In this document: positions 36,663-48,830 of the stretch, piece after piece | Numbering within the stretch: position 1 is the first letter of the stretch | Layout: every line of letters starts with the position of its first letter | NCBI RefSeq assembly: GCF_033568475.1 | Contig: NC_133123.1 | Coordinates: 61,077,522-61,141,521 of the forward strand | Direction: 5' to 3' | Length of the DNA: 64,000 nt | DNA from: Henckelia pumila | Taxonomy: Eukaryota; Streptophyta; Magnoliopsida; Lamiales; Gesneriaceae | Notes under the pieces: generated by a model | Told to the model about the DNA's origin: nothing | Seen by the model: the letters and a program-made list of their open reading frames with translations, nothing else | The model's database searches: none | Position numbers and translations under genes: made by a program

Positions 36663-36783
36663 ATGCAACAACGATGGTTGCAAACCTTGCTTCAGAGTTC
36701 TTCAAATTCTTCAACAGAATTATTCAGAGTATGCGCAGTGTATTATCGTCTGAAGTCTCTTCTCATCTTGTGCGTGAAATCCC

Positions 36784-36792
36784 CTTTTATAG
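36784..36792 (-). promoter_or_regulatory. TATA box in A's 3' LTR
   Basis: On the minus strand this reads CTATAAAAG followed by GGG. The identical site in the 5' LTR is 62734-62742. It places U3 on the higher-coordinate side, as expected. Confidence 0.6.
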
Positions 36793-37085
36793 ATTAGCAT
36801 TCAAATCTTGAAGATTTCCTTAGATAGAGTCCTACATGAATAAGAAAACATGTTTTAGTAGGAAATAAACTCTATCAAATCTTGCAAATCAAATCTTGAT
36901 AATATGGAATTATATTATATCAACTAATCACCTTATCAAGACATGATTTAAACTTTGGCAAATATATTTTTAACATAATCGATATATACTCAGGATATTT
37001 ACCATATATTTTATCTTGTCTAGAAAGCAAAATCTAATAATATAATTAATACGGTCGAAAATATCAAGGAATAAAATTTCTTTCA

Positions 37086-37108
37086 ATCTCCCCCTTTTTG
37101 CTTTCTAG
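37086..37108 (-). other. Element A polypurine tract
   Basis: On the minus strand, AAGCAAAAAGGGGGAGAT abuts the 3' LTR start, a classic copia polypurine tract. Confidence 0.9.
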
Positions 37109-37406
37109 ACAAAACATTGCACAAGTATGAAATAATCACAAACTCCCCTTGAGTTTAAAAATCTTCTCCCCCTGAATTTTAAAGTCTCCCCCTGAAGTGT
37201 TGTCCTTCGTGTCGTAACACGGTGGATAACATGGACAATAACACATGAGATTCTTTAATTCATATATCAGAGCATAAGTGGGGTAGAAGATGTTAGTCTA
37301 GTTAAAGCATGTAAGAGCACTTGAAGCACATAACTAGAACGAACAAAAACACTTATATTATAATCAAAATGAAACAAATAAGCAAAGATGAGAGAAGAAG
37401 CAAAAT
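37109..37406 (-). other. Element A 3' untranslated spacer
   Basis: Non-coding stretch between the second ORF and the PPT. A dyad copy lies at 37197-37242. Confidence 0.7.
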
Positions 37407-38565
37407 CTAAATTTGATCACTATCGGATCCCTCTTGATCAGTAGCTTCATCCTCATCATCTTTAGTCCCAGATGGACCAGCTTCAGCTTGTGCACTATTA
37501 TCTCCCCCTGTTTGGCCAGAAATGCCAAGTTGTCTCCAACAATCAGCCAAGATCATGCTGTAGAACACAATATCTTCCTGTGCTTGCGCAATTTTCTCTT
37601 CAGCACGAGTCATCAGCAGCTGAATAGTGGCAGTGGTGAATTCCAGGGTAGTAGGAGTAGGCACTGTTTCTTCAGTGTTGTCACCCATGTTGGCAAAACC
37701 GGGTGCAACACTAGCAGCTTCAGCAGCAGGAGTAGGAGTAGCAGTCCAGGGCAAATCCAGAACTCGATTTCCCTTGAGAAGTCCAGCTGCTAACTTCAAA
37801 ATCTCAGGTTGATCAGTGAGATCTTCTGTAATATTACGGATGAAAGCCTGAGATTCCAAAATGTCATATATCAAAGATGGGAATGACAACTTTGTAGATT
37901 TGAGTCCTCCATCAGCAAACTGGAGCACTGTCTTGAATACCATCTTCCCAAAATTGAAGGGACTCCCAGTCCCAATGGCATACAAAATGACCGCCTGTGG
38001 TCTTGTGATAACTGTTGAGTTGAATGAAGGAGTCCAATTCCTTACAGCTATCTTATGCAGCACAAAATAAAATGAGGTGAGCTTAGCTGCAGAAAAATGG
38101 TCAGAGAATTGTTTGACCATACCACCAGTAAGAACAGTAATCACTTCATTGATCTCTGGAGGATTGCCTTCATCAACGTCTGGGGTGGAATAGAGAGAGT
38201 TGATCACGGCTGGAGTGAATTTGAACAGCCAAACCCATTGATACACCAAGCCATATTTTGCAGATTCTGGATCTTCAATGCTAGCAGTCAGGTTGGCATA
38301 GAATTCCATAATCACCCTCTTACAATAGGGTATCACGGCAACAACAGTAGAATAGAGCTGTCGAAGCTTCAAAAAATCAATAAAATTGTACTTATCATAG
38401 GAGAGTACATCAATGTTCCTCTCATCCAGTAGACCTCTATGAGCGAAGAGAGGCCAAACAACGGCAGCATCACCAGAATAAAACATGAGGGAATGAGCAG
38501 CATCCATGTCATAGTCCTCATCAATAGTGTTGTCCGTGGTGTTGTCAGCACCAACAGCAACACGA
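37197..38565. repeat. Dyad motif copies in A's second ORF and 3' spacer
   Basis: Copies lie at 37197-37242 (spacer), 37672-37713 and 38525-38565 (both coding). Each combines GTGTTG with CAACAC half-sites. A further copy is at 48750-48777. Confidence 0.75.
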
Positions 38566-38840
38566 GCATCAGCAGTAGACACAACCTCTTGGTCCAGAGG
38601 GTCTTCATCAGCATCCATACTAGAAATATCTTCAGAGTCTTCTTCATCTCCAATATCAGCACTCTTATCGGAAGAGTCAGCATCAGAGTCGGCATAAGAA
38701 GAAGAGGAAGAAGGATCATTAGCTTGATGGGCTTTGTTTGCAGCAAACTCCTCCATCATCTCAGCATCAGGCTCATTATCGGAGAGATGAGCAGAGGGAG
38801 GAATAGAAGAAGAAGCCTTGCCTTGCTTAAGGCTTTCCAA
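37407..38840 (-). pseudogene. Element A second ORF, 3' part (plant transposon protein domain)
   Basis: This is the C-terminal 477 codons of an ORF downstream of pol; its first 186 codons lie at 48830-48273. Element C splits it exactly at the AATTT duplication, and the frame runs on across the target site, giving about 663 aa with no stop. An acidic Ser/Asp/Glu-rich region is followed by a globular part, with LYSTVVAVIPYCKRVIMEFYA, FTPAVINSLYSTPD, RPQAVILYAIGTGSPFNFGK and LSFPSLIYDILES. That pattern fits the putative plant transposon protein domain seen in many plant retroelements. The function is unknown. The position equals the so-called envelope-like ORF of SIRE elements, but I see no signal peptide or membrane helix. 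Confidence 0.7.
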
Positions 38841-38845
38841 AATTT

Positions 38846-40687
38846 TGTTGGAGAACGCGGCTTTCAGATCAATTATGATTGATACCCGGTGCAGCGGAAG
38901 TTTAAAATTTTGTATGGAACGATTCCATAATGGGTATCAACCTTACGATTAAATTGTGTGTGTAAAAATTTAAATAACAATTATAAATTTTTACCTTTAA
39001 TCTCGAATCGAGATTCTGGACACCAACAGATTTCTCTGCTCTTGTTGTATATCCCTGGAACTGATGGACGAACTGTTCTTCAATCAGGTCCACGAACAGA
39101 GATTTAATCCCTCTGATAGATTGCACTAGAAAATCTATCAGAAGTTTTCTACGAAGAGATTAACGAATTTGATCCGTTAAACCAGACTGTAATTCAAAAT
39201 CACAGGCTGGATTTTTCTGTCAGACAGAGGGCAGGGGGCGGCCACTTTTTAGAAAAATACTTAGGGTTTTCGAAAATTGTGACCTGTTGTGTATTATTTC
39301 TGTACTGCAATAACTTATTTATAATGTAGGCCACTAACAGCTTAGGGCCCATTAGTCATAAGTTCAGGCCCGGCAAGCAAAGCCCGCATGTTCAGAAATT
39401 AATATAAAATTCATCGTGACTCCGATTGATAAACCGATTTCACCAATGTGCACAGAAACCATTTCTGCACCTTTTAAAGTCAAGATAAAATTTTTTGAAT
39501 CCGAATTCAGTGATTTCCAAAAATGGCCATCCCTATGTCATTTTAGGAAATCTTACTCCTCTACTCTTAAATAAGAAGTCCAACTTCTTCGTTCATTAAA
39601 TTTAACTCTTTAAATTTAACTATCTCAACGGGGATTAAAAATCCATTACACTGTGTGACCCTCAATGGTTCAGGGATACAGCTAGCCGTGGGCTCACAAC
39701 TCCTTGTGACTCGGAACAACAATTTCCGACTTGCCCATCGAATCATGGTATGAGCGCCTAGCAACATCGCCCCATGATTCCCTAGGTATCACTGATAGTG
39801 CCTACAAGAACCAGTAGATTTTGGTTAGCGTACAGTACGGTCCCTTCATCCATATATCCCGATCGAATCAACAACCATTGGTATATCGAGAGTCGCTCGA
39901 GATTCGATAACTATGCAATGCATCTTGAAGATCAAATAGTGACATCGCATGTGCTACTAAGAAACCATTTCTTAAATCACATCATGTACTCTGGCCAGAG
40001 ATTCGTCACACTAATATCTCCTCAGATCGCATAGGATATCCACACTCGCAAGTATGTGGTGAATCCTTGACAACAAAGCATCGACTCCTATATGTGTTGT
40101 AACCGTACCCAATCCCGACACCTGATGACCCCAATAGAGTCGGTAAACGAGTCAAAGCACAGTACTAGCATATAGAGTCTCAATGATGTCTCAAGTAGTA
40201 AGGACTAATGGTGTACAACCAAAACCGCGGACTATATCCACTCGATAAGTGATAACCACTTGGAAAGTTCAGATAGGGTAGTTTGATCATTCATCATATG
40301 AATATCCATTTGCATGCTTTGAACATCTCTATGTTCCTTACCAATGAAACGTGGTAATCCGCATCGCAAATGCTAGTCTCAAACTCGAGCGATCCTTATC
40401 CTTATTATCGGACGGCTCAATCGACTAGGAACAGTTTAGAATATACAGTGACTATAAGATGTGTTTCATGATAGACATCTCCATGTTCTACCACATCTTA
40501 CATACACTATAGTATATTCAAGGTCTTTATCAAAACAACAATAGTATATCACAATATAACAATATGAAGAAAGATAAAGTCATTGCCATTAATAAAAGTG
40601 TAAATTATATTAAACAAAAGATTGTTTATACAAAGAGTCATCAAAGCCCTTAGCCACAAGTTGGCTCACTGGGCACCCACTCTTTCA
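38846..40687 (-). repeat. Element C 3' LTR
   Basis: 1842 bp, TG...CA. On the minus strand, TTATAAATAAG at 39314-39324 is a plausible TATA box. The PPT (CAAGTGGGAGAT on the minus strand) follows at 40688-40699. Confidence 0.93.
39314..39324 (-). promoter_or_regulatory. TATA box candidate in C's LTR
   Basis: TTATAAATAAG on the minus strand; the other LTR has the same at 46904-46914. Confidence 0.45.
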
Positions 40688-40701
40688 ATCTCCCACTTGC
40701 C

Positions 40702-42819
40702 CTATAGCCAACTAGTCATACTACGTAGACCCATTGCTTCGCGATGTTTGTCAAATAATGGTCCTGGCAAGGGCTTAGTAAGTGGATCAGCGATATTGTC
40801 TGCAGAGGCCACTCTTTCGACAGTAATGTCTCCTCTTTCCACAATCTCCCGGATGATGTGGTATTTCCTCAGTACGTGTTTGGATCTTTGATGAGACCTT
40901 GGTTCCTTTGCCTGAGCAACGGCACCCGTGTTGTCACAGTACACCGGGACTGGACCAACAACTTCAGGAATGACGCCCAACTCTTGGACGAAATTCCTCA
41001 TCCAAACGGCCTCTTTAGCAGCAGCTGATGCTGCAATGTATTCAGCTTCAGTGGTGGAATCCGCTGTGGTGTCCTGCTTGGAACTCTTCCAAGAGACAGC
41101 ACCGCCATTGAGCATGAACACAAATCCAGAGGTTGACTTCGAGTCATCCACGTCACTTTGGAAGCTAGAGTCGATATAGCCTTCCAATTTTAGTTCTCTT
41201 CCTCCATATACCATGAACATATTCTTAGTCCTTCGTAAGTACTTAAGAATGTCCTTCACGGCTTTCCAATGCATTTGACCGGGATTAGCTTGATATCTGC
41301 TCGTGACACTCAGAGCAAATGCTACATCCGGTCTGGTAGATATCATCCCATACATGATACTACCTATGGCTGACGCATATGGTACATGTGTCATTTTCTC
41401 TATCTCTTCATCAGTCTTGGGACACATAGACTTGGATAGAGAAACTACATGACACATGGGTAGATGTCCTCTCTTGGACCCATCCATTGAAAACCGTTTC
41501 AATATGGTGTCGATGTAGGTTGATTGAGTGAGTCCTATCATTCTCTTAGATCTATCTCTATAGATCTGTATCCCAAGAATATAGGATGCCTCACCCAAAT
41601 CCTTCATCGAGAATCTACCTGATAACCATATCTTTGTTGACTGCAACATCCCTACATCATTCCCAATGAGTAGGATGTCATCAACATAAAGTACTAAGAA
41701 TGTCACAGCATCCTTAACTACTTTCTTGTACACGCATGGTTCCTCCGGATTCTTGATGAAACCAAAATCTTTTATTGTTTCATCAAATTTCTGGTTCCAA
41801 CTTCTTGATGCTTGTTTTAGACCATAAATTGATCTCTGAAGCTTGCATACCTTATGCTCGCTTCCCATGGATGTGAACCCCTCAGGCTGCTTCATATAGA
41901 TTTCTTCCTTAATGTCTCCATTAAGAAAAGCAGTCTTCACATCCATTTGCCATATCTCATAGTCATACCATGCAGCTATGGCAATAAGGATTCTTATGGA
42001 CTTGAACATTGCAACTGGTGAAAAGGTTTCATCATAGTCAACTCCTTGTCTTTGAGTATAACCTTTTGCCACCAATCGCGCCTTGTAGGTCAATACCTTA
42101 CCATCAGGCCCAAGCTTTCTCTTGTAGATCCATTTACACCCTATTGGAACAATTCCATCGGGAGGATCTACTAAAGACCAAACTTGGTTTGTATGCATCG
42201 AATCTATTTCCGACTGCATAGCTTCAAGCCATAAATTTGAATCCGCATCAGAAATTGCTTCCTTGAAGTTTCTTGGATCACATCCAACATCGGGTTCATC
42301 TTGATCCCCTTCAAGAAGAAGACCATATCGAATAGGAGGTCTAGAAGTCCTCTCGGATCTTCTAGGTACACCCGTGTCCAGCAATGGTTCCTGAGGTGTA
42401 GGATCGTTATTTTGTATTTCGGGTTCTTCTCGAATTTCTTCGAGTTCCATCATCTCGCCTTTCTTATCCAATAAGAACTCCTTCTCCAAGAAGGTGGCAT
42501 TCCTTGAAACAAACACCTTTGTTTCAGCAGGATAATAGAAATAATATCCGATTGAATTCTTCGGATACCCTACAAAATAACATAAGCTGGATCGACTATC
42601 CAACTTATCTCCCACTGTCCGCTTCACGTAAGCAGGACATCCCCAAATCCTCAAGTACGAATACTTAGGAGCTTTGCCATTCCATAACTCGTATGGTGTT
42701 TTGTCCACTGCTTTAGTGTGGACGTTGTTCAACAACAATACCGCCGTTTCAAGCGCATAGCCCCAAAACGAAGGTGGAAGCTCAGTGAAGCTCATCATGG
42801 ATCGAACCATGTCCAACAA
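40702..42819 (-). pseudogene. Element C pol, IN C-terminus, RT and RNase H part
   Basis: A 705-codon open stretch in the same frame as the upstream gag-IN stretch, separated from it by one TAG (42853-42855). It begins inside the integrase catalytic core and passes through the GKAPKYSYLRIWGCPAYVK region. The copia RT follows, with WIYKRKLGPDGK, YKARLVAKGYTQ, QMDVKTAFLNG, SIYGLKQASRSW and catalytic YVDD. Then comes RNase H, with an S-T-S-G-F block and DSTTEAEYIA. It ends GLRSMTSWL just before the PPT. The polyprotein would be cut by the element's own protease and copies RNA to DNA in virus-like particles. No frameshift is seen in this part. Confidence 0.9.
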
Positions 42820-42852
42820 AGTTCGATTACGACGCTCCGATACACCATTAAG

Positions 42853-44285
42853 CTATGGTGTCATAGGAGGAGTCCACTGAGAGAGAATCCCATTCTCTTT
42901 TAGATAGTCCAAAAACTCGGTACTCAAGTATTCTCCACCTCGATCCGATCGAAGTGCTTTAATACTTTTACCTAGCTTGTTTTCTACTTCAGCCTTGAAT
43001 TCTTTGAACTTTTCAAATGCTTCAGACTTATGTTTCATTAAATATAAATACCCATACCTTGAATAATCATCAGTAAAGGTAATGAAGTAGGTGTGGCCAT
43101 ATTGAGTCCCAACTCTAAATGGACCACAAACATCTGTATGGATCAAATCCAACAGATTTTGACTACGCTCAGGTTTCCCCTTAAAAGGAGATTTAGTCAT
43201 TTTTCCTTTTAGGCAGGATTCACAAGTAGGTAGAGAGTTAATATCAGACATATCAAACATGCCCTCTCCCACTAGCTTGTTCATCCTCCTTGAGGAAATA
43301 TGACCTAGCCTAGCGTGCCAAAGGTTTGCCGGGTTTTGGCTATCAATTTTCCTTTTGTTTGTTGTTGCCGGTTTATCAACATAATTTATTGGAACGTCTT
43401 TTAGTTTTAAGTTGTATAGATCGTTTTCAAGTTGTCCATTTCCAATCAAACATTCATTCTTGTAAATATTGCAAATCCCATTCACAAAATTGCAAGAATA
43501 ACCATCTCTATCAAGCATAGAAACAGAAATAATGTTTTTAATCAAATCCGGAACAAATAAAACATCTCTTAAAAGTAACTTAAAACCGTTCTGCAAAATT
43601 AAATAAACATCTCCCACGGCTTTTGCTTCAACTCTGGAACCATTTCCGAGCCTCAGCTGGGTCTCACCCATCCTAAGCCTGCGACTTCTTGTCATCACCT
43701 GCAAATCATTGCAAATGTGAGATCCACATCCGGTATCCAATACCCAAGAAGTAGTATTAAGTGAAACATTTATTTCAATATAGAACATACCCTTTGCAGT
43801 TCGCAACTGCTCTAGATATTCCTTGCAGTTACGCTTCCAATGACCGGGCTTCTTGCAGTAATGGCAAACATCCTTGGATTTTTCCATGTTTGAAGCCTTT
43901 GTCTTGTACTTCTTCTCGGGTTCGATTTTCTTGGGTGGGGCAGAACGTTTCTTACCCTTCGTACTTGGCCCCTTCTTAGCAGAAGAAGAGGAGCCCACCA
44001 AGAAAGCCGGTTTATCCTTCTTTAATGTGGATTCATATGTCACAAGCATATTGACCATCTCTTCAAGGGAGGCCTCTATCTTGTTCATATTGAAATTTAC
44101 CACAAATCCGTCAAACGAAGAAGGAAGAGACAGAAGTAGTAAGTCCACGTTGAGTTCATGCTCCAACACCAAATCAAGGGTTACCAACTTCTGTATGAGC
44201 CAAATCACTCGTACCCCATGATCACGGACCGAAGTCCCTTCACGCATGCGACACGTCATTAGCTCCTTTACAGTAGCAACCTTTC
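42853..44285 (-). pseudogene. Element C gag C-terminus, protease and integrase N-part
   Basis: 468 codons open up to the TAG at 42853, which falls in the conserved P-Q-x-N-G-V-x-E-R-R-N site of integrase (probably a CAG-to-TAG change). From the N side: gag helical part, one zinc knuckle CHYCKKPGHWKRNC, protease active site WVLDTGCGSHI (D-T-G), integrase HHCC (LWHARLGHISSRRM and CESCLKGKMTKSPF), and the DDE core (HTDVCGPF, FTDDYSRYGYLY, LRSDRGGEY). The start is not a true Met: a frameshift near 44282-44285 links it to the upstream gag. Confidence 0.88.
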
Positions 44286-44612
44286 AGCCCTCGATTGAGC
44301 CCCAAAAAGTTCCTTGAGTTGAACGTGAATGTCAGCAGCATTCACGGTATCCTCAAATCGCCTCTGGAGTTCATCAGACATCGAGGCTTGCATATAGCAT
44401 TTGGTCTTGATATCATGGTCCCACCATGTATCAAGCTTGGCTAACTACTTCGGACTTACGTCAGCTGGTGCTTCCTTCGGAGGAGATTTCTCTAACACGT
44501 AGAGCATCTTCTCCGAAGTCAAGACAATCTTCAACTTACGGAACCATTCCGTATAGTTTGCGCCAGTCAACTTATTTTGTTTGAGGATCGAGAAAAGTGG
44601 ATTACGCGAATT
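44286..44612 (-). pseudogene. Element C gag N-terminus, broken
   Basis: Starts at the Met of MNSRNPLFSILKQNKLTG, which resembles Angela/BARE gag starts. The frame has a TAG at 44445-44447 after DVSPK, continues with LAKLDTWWDHD and DELQRRFEDTVNAADIHVQL, then loses frame near 44283. Two independent breaks make this gag inactive. Confidence 0.8.
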
Positions 44613-46420
44613 CATTGTATGAAATACTGAAAAGAAACAGACAAATATCAGTGATTGTTTAAGCAATTTACTAAGACATAAAATAGGCGAAATTTATTTT
44701 ATGAATCTCACTCCCACTATTTTAACGATTTCACTACCCTCTAGTGAAAACGGGAAACTGTTTTCCTTAGTGAGAACATGGAGTCCAATTGACAAACTTA
44801 TAGTCCCGAATAATATCAGCCAACCATAATTTTCAAAAGGTAGATCCCAATTGCTTCCAAAGCAACCTCCACGTTTTTACCTCATGTCCAATAAGGGCCC
44901 AATAATATGACGCCGATTATTGTGACATGTCAAGATGACCCATCAATATTAAGTTGTGATGGACGGTCGCCATGTGGATCCCCCAATAATATGAGCCAAT
45001 CCCATGGGAGTTTCACCCAACTTACAACATGTGTCGATCCAATGTACAGCTTTCCGACGAACGGGCCCCCCCAATAATATGAGCCGGACCGTATCCGCGG
45101 GTAGCATCTCATACATTGATCGTTGATGGAAGGTAGGAACATTTAAACAAATTTAAATTTCCTTTATTTATCTTGATATCAATTTTAAATCATATTAAAA
45201 TGAGGGATTTTTAATTATAAAAATTTGTCTCATCATTTTTTAAAATTTTGTATGCTTGTCGGATTCACACAATTTTGTCTAAAACATGCATACAACTATA
45301 ATATCACATATTATATAGGATGATCGATTCCATTTCTAATCAACCCGTGGTTGCCAATCACGAGTCTTAGTCCAATCCTAGGTAATATGCAGTATGCAAT
45401 GCAATCCTATTACATTTGCTTCCAATTTACATTTCTTCTGTCTTTATTGTCTGCTGGGCCCACCTCCATCTTCAAATCTTGATCTCCCACTAAATCTAAT
45501 GTATTTACAATAAATAACAATGACAAGTAGGGGATACATTTTTAAGGGGTGGGAACGGGCCATAAACCAAGCCCACTTTTATTACATATGACATTCATAT
45601 TGGGCCATAAATCAGGCCCATTAATAAAACCAACAACAATAAAACAAATGTAAATTCCTAACATACACCTACAAAATTGGTCATGGCAATCGATCATCCT
45701 TATCCAATAACATTTAATTCAAAATTAATTTATTGGATAACATGCAATGACAATTTAAATTTAAAAAGATAAAATCATATCTCATACATAAAATCTTATT
45801 TTACATATAAAATCATATTTTATCTTTTTTATCAAATAAAATCATATTTTATCTATAAAATCCAATTTTATACATAAAATCATATTTTACTCAATATATC
45901 CATAAGATCATATCTTATCATCAATTGTACCAAAAATTAATTAATTTCAAAATTCAATTAAAGGATAAAATATTAAAATTTTCCAAAAAATTCAAATTTA
46001 TCCAAAAATCAATTTTAAAATTTTCGGACTCGAACAATTCGATCCGACGCCTCGTGGACCAATCAAAACAATTTTCGATCGGACCAAAAATAGAATTTTA
46101 ACATATTAAAATTTAATTTAAAAATTAAAAATAATTTTTCCCGCGGGCCGCCCGGGACGTTCCTGGGCCGGGCAGCGACGATCGCTGCCCTGGGCAGCGC
46201 CGTGCGCCGCCCTGTGCAGCGCCCAGCGCTGCGCAGGGCAGAGCCGTGCGCTGCCCGGGGCAGCGACCATCGCTGCCCCTGCCGGGCAGCGATCCAATCG
46301 CTGCCCGGGTTTTTGCCCGAAAAAATATTTTTATTTTTAAAATATTTATTTTGTTTCAAAAACCGAGGCCTAAAAAATTTTTGTACAATCGATTAATTTA
46401 ATCGCTTGATCTGAGCAACC
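44613..46420 (-). other. Element C untranslated leader
   Basis: An unusually long leader between PBS and gag. It holds a CCCAATAATATGAGCC-like segment repeated about four times (44803-45085), a TAAAATCATATTTTAT-type repeat zone (45760-45920), and the GC-rich hairpin array at 46170-46306. Confidence 0.8.
46170..46306. repeat. Six-unit GC-rich hairpin array, 22-bp period
   Basis: Units begin at 46170, 46192, 46214, 46236, 46258 and 46284. Each follows GGGCAGCG, a 4-7 nt loop, then CGCTGCCC, with small variations. It lies within a GC island (46140-46319) in otherwise AT-rich leader, starting about 115 nt downstream of the PBS. Confidence 0.95.
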
Positions 46421-46435
46421 TGGCTCTGATACCAC
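46421..46435 (-). other. Element C primer-binding site
   Basis: On the minus strand, TGGTATCAGAGCCA starts one base after the 5' LTR. This is the standard initiator-tRNA-Met site of plant LTR elements. Confidence 0.9.
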
Positions 46436-48272
46436 TGTTGGAGAACGCGGCTTTCAGATCAATTATGATTGATACCCGGTGCAGCGGAAGTTTAAAATTT
46501 TGTATGGAACGATTCCATAATGGGTATCAACCTTACGATTAAATTGTGTGTGTAAAAATTTAAATAACAATTATAAATTTTTACCTTTAATCTCGAATCG
46601 AGATTCTGGACACCAACAGATTTCTCTGCTCTTGTTGTATATCCCTGGAACTGATGGACGAACTGTTCTTCAATCAGGTCCACGAACAGAGATTTAATCC
46701 CTCTGATAGATTGCACTAGAAAATCTATCAGAAATTTTCTACGAAGAGATTAACGAATTTGATCCGTTAAACCAGACTGTAATTCAAAATCACAGGCTGG
46801 ATTTTTCTGTCAGACAGAGGGTAGGGGGCGGCCACTTTTTAGAAAAATACTTAGGGTTTTTGAAAATTGTGACCTGTTGTGTATTATTTCTGTACTGCAA
46901 TAACTTATTTATAATGTAGGCCACTAACAGCTTAGGGCCCATTAGTCATAAGTTCAGGCCCGACAAGCAAAGCCCGCATGTTCAGAAATTAATATAAAAT
47001 TCATCGTGACTCCGATTGATAAACCGATTTCACCAATGTGCACAGAAACCATTTCTGCACCTTTTAAAGTCAAGATAAAATTTTCTGAATCCGAATTCAG
47101 TGATTTCCAAAAATGGCCATCCCTATGTCATTTTAGGAAATCTTACTCCTCTACTCTTAAATAAGAAGTCCAACTTCTTCGTTCATTAAATTTAACTCTT
47201 TAAATTTATCTATCTCAACGGGGATTAAAAATCCATTACACTGTGTGACCCTCAATGGTTCAGGGATACAGCTAGCCGTGGGCTCACAACTCCTTGTGAC
47301 TCGGAACAACAATTTCCGACTTGCCCATCGAATCATGGTATGAGCGCCTAGCAACATCGCCCCATGATTCCCTAGGTATCACTGATAGTGCCTACAAGAA
47401 CCAGTAGATTTTGGTTAGCGTACAGTACGGTCCCTTCATCCATATATCCCGATCGAATCAACAACCATTGGTATATCGAGAGTCGCTCGAGATTCGATAA
47501 CTATGCAATGCATCTTGAAGATCAAATAGTGACATCGCATGTGCTACTAAGAAACCATTTCTTAAATCACATCATGTACTCTGGCCAGAGATTCGTCACA
47601 CTAATATCTCCTCAGATCGCATAGGATATCCACACTCGCAAGTATGTGGTGAATCCTTGACAACAAAGCATCGACTCCTACATGTGTTGTAACTGTACCC
47701 AATCCCGACACCTGATGACCCCAATAGAGTCGATAAACGAGTCAAAGCACAGTACTAGCATATAGAGTCTCAATGATGTCTCAAGTAGACTAATGGTGTA
47801 CAACCAAAACCGCGGACTATATCCACTCGATAAGTGATAACCACTTGGAAAGTTCGGATAGGGTAGTTCGATCATTCATCATATGAATATCCATTTGCAT
47901 GCTTTGAACATCTCTATGTTCTTTACCAATGAAACGTGGTACTCCGCATCGCAAATGCTAGTCTCAAACTCGAGCGATCCTTATCCTTATTATCGGACGG
48001 CTCAATCGACTAGGAACATTTTAGAATATACAGTGACTATAAGATGTGTTTCATGATAGACATCTCCATGTTCTACCACATCTTACATACACTATAGTAT
48101 ATTCAAGGTCTTTATCAAAACAACAATAGTATATCACAATATAACAATATGAAGAAAGATAAAGTCATTGCCATTAATAAAAGTGTAAATTATATTAAAC
48201 AAAAGATTGTTTATACAAAGAGTCATCAAAGCCCTTAGCCACAAGTTGGCTCACTGGGCACCCACTCTTTCA
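46436..48272 (-). repeat. Element C 5' LTR
   Basis: 1837 bp; matches 38846-40687 with about 14 substitutions and a 5-bp gap. Confidence 0.93.
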
Positions 48273-48830
48273 AATTTGTGCCAAGGTGGCATCTTCATCG
48301 GAACCTGCAGGTTCCTGAGGTATAGTTTTTTCAGGAGCATCCTTAGGCGGAGCATCACCAGAGGTGCTTGAATCATCACTCTCAGACGCAGACTCAACAA
48401 TAAGAGTGGAGGCAGATGCAGCAGTTGAACCAGAGGATTTAGTACGAGCAACAAACTCGTAGTTAGCATCATCAGAATCATCGCCGGAGCTGCGATCCTC
48501 TTCGGCCATGGAGATGCGAGGACCCTTGTAAAAATGCTTAGACTGGGTGAAATCAGGGTTGTAACCTGCCTGCCTTTTTGATCGGCGAGCCATCGGTGGA
48601 GGAGGATTAACCCTATTCAAAATGGAGAAATCAGGAGGATTCTCCAAATCAATCGCATTCCCTGGTTCTCCAGGCATGAGAACAGCGAGAGGAACGGGTT
48701 CCATGGGTACTGGAACAATCGGCAGAGAAGACCCCGTGGATGGGATTTTCGGTGTTGTAACACCGGCAGCAACATTGGGTTCTTTATGGCCCATCTCGCT
48801 TCGAATGTCTTGAGGATCAAGGCCTGCCAT
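48273..48830 (-). pseudogene. Element A second ORF, 5' part
   Basis: The first 186 codons of A's second ORF, from Met at 48830 (MAGLDPQDIRSEMGHKEP) to the element C insertion. It is Pro/Ser/Asp/Glu-rich with a basic patch (PPPPMARRSKRQAGYNPDF) that could be a nuclear localisation signal. No known domain lies in this half. The copy of the dyad motif at 48750-48777 falls inside it. Confidence 0.65.

Larger units (their letters stand above)
36571..37085 (-). repeat. Element A 3' LTR, proximal part
   Basis: Continues the LTR after element B and ends CA at 37085. On the minus strand its start, TGAAAGAAATT, is the true LTR 5' end next to the PPT. Confidence 0.95.
38846..48272 (-). mobile_element. 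Element C: Ty1/copia (Angela/Tork-type) inserted in A's second ORF
   Basis: The target duplication AATTT is at 38841-38845 and 48273-48277, and the ends are TG...CA. LTRs of 1842 and 1837 bp differ at about 14 sites (0.8%) plus one 5-bp gap, so the insertion is young. Order on the minus strand: 5' LTR, PBS, a leader of about 1.8 kb, gag-PR-IN-RT-RH, PPT, 3' LTR. Long LTRs and a BARE-like gag start suggest the Angela lineage. It carries two stops and one frameshift, so this copy is not autonomous. Confidence 0.93.

Noticed and set aside
37407..38840. Envelope-like protein in element A
   Set aside because: No signal peptide, membrane helix or coiled-coil stalk is visible in either half of the ORF.
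46170..46306. CRISPR-like periodic array
   Set aside because: Units are contiguous hairpins without spacers, inside a plant retrotransposon leader.
37407..48830. Two separate host genes at 37407-38840 and 48273-48830
   Set aside because: They are halves of one element A ORF; the gap is exactly element C plus one 5-bp duplication, and the frame is continuous.
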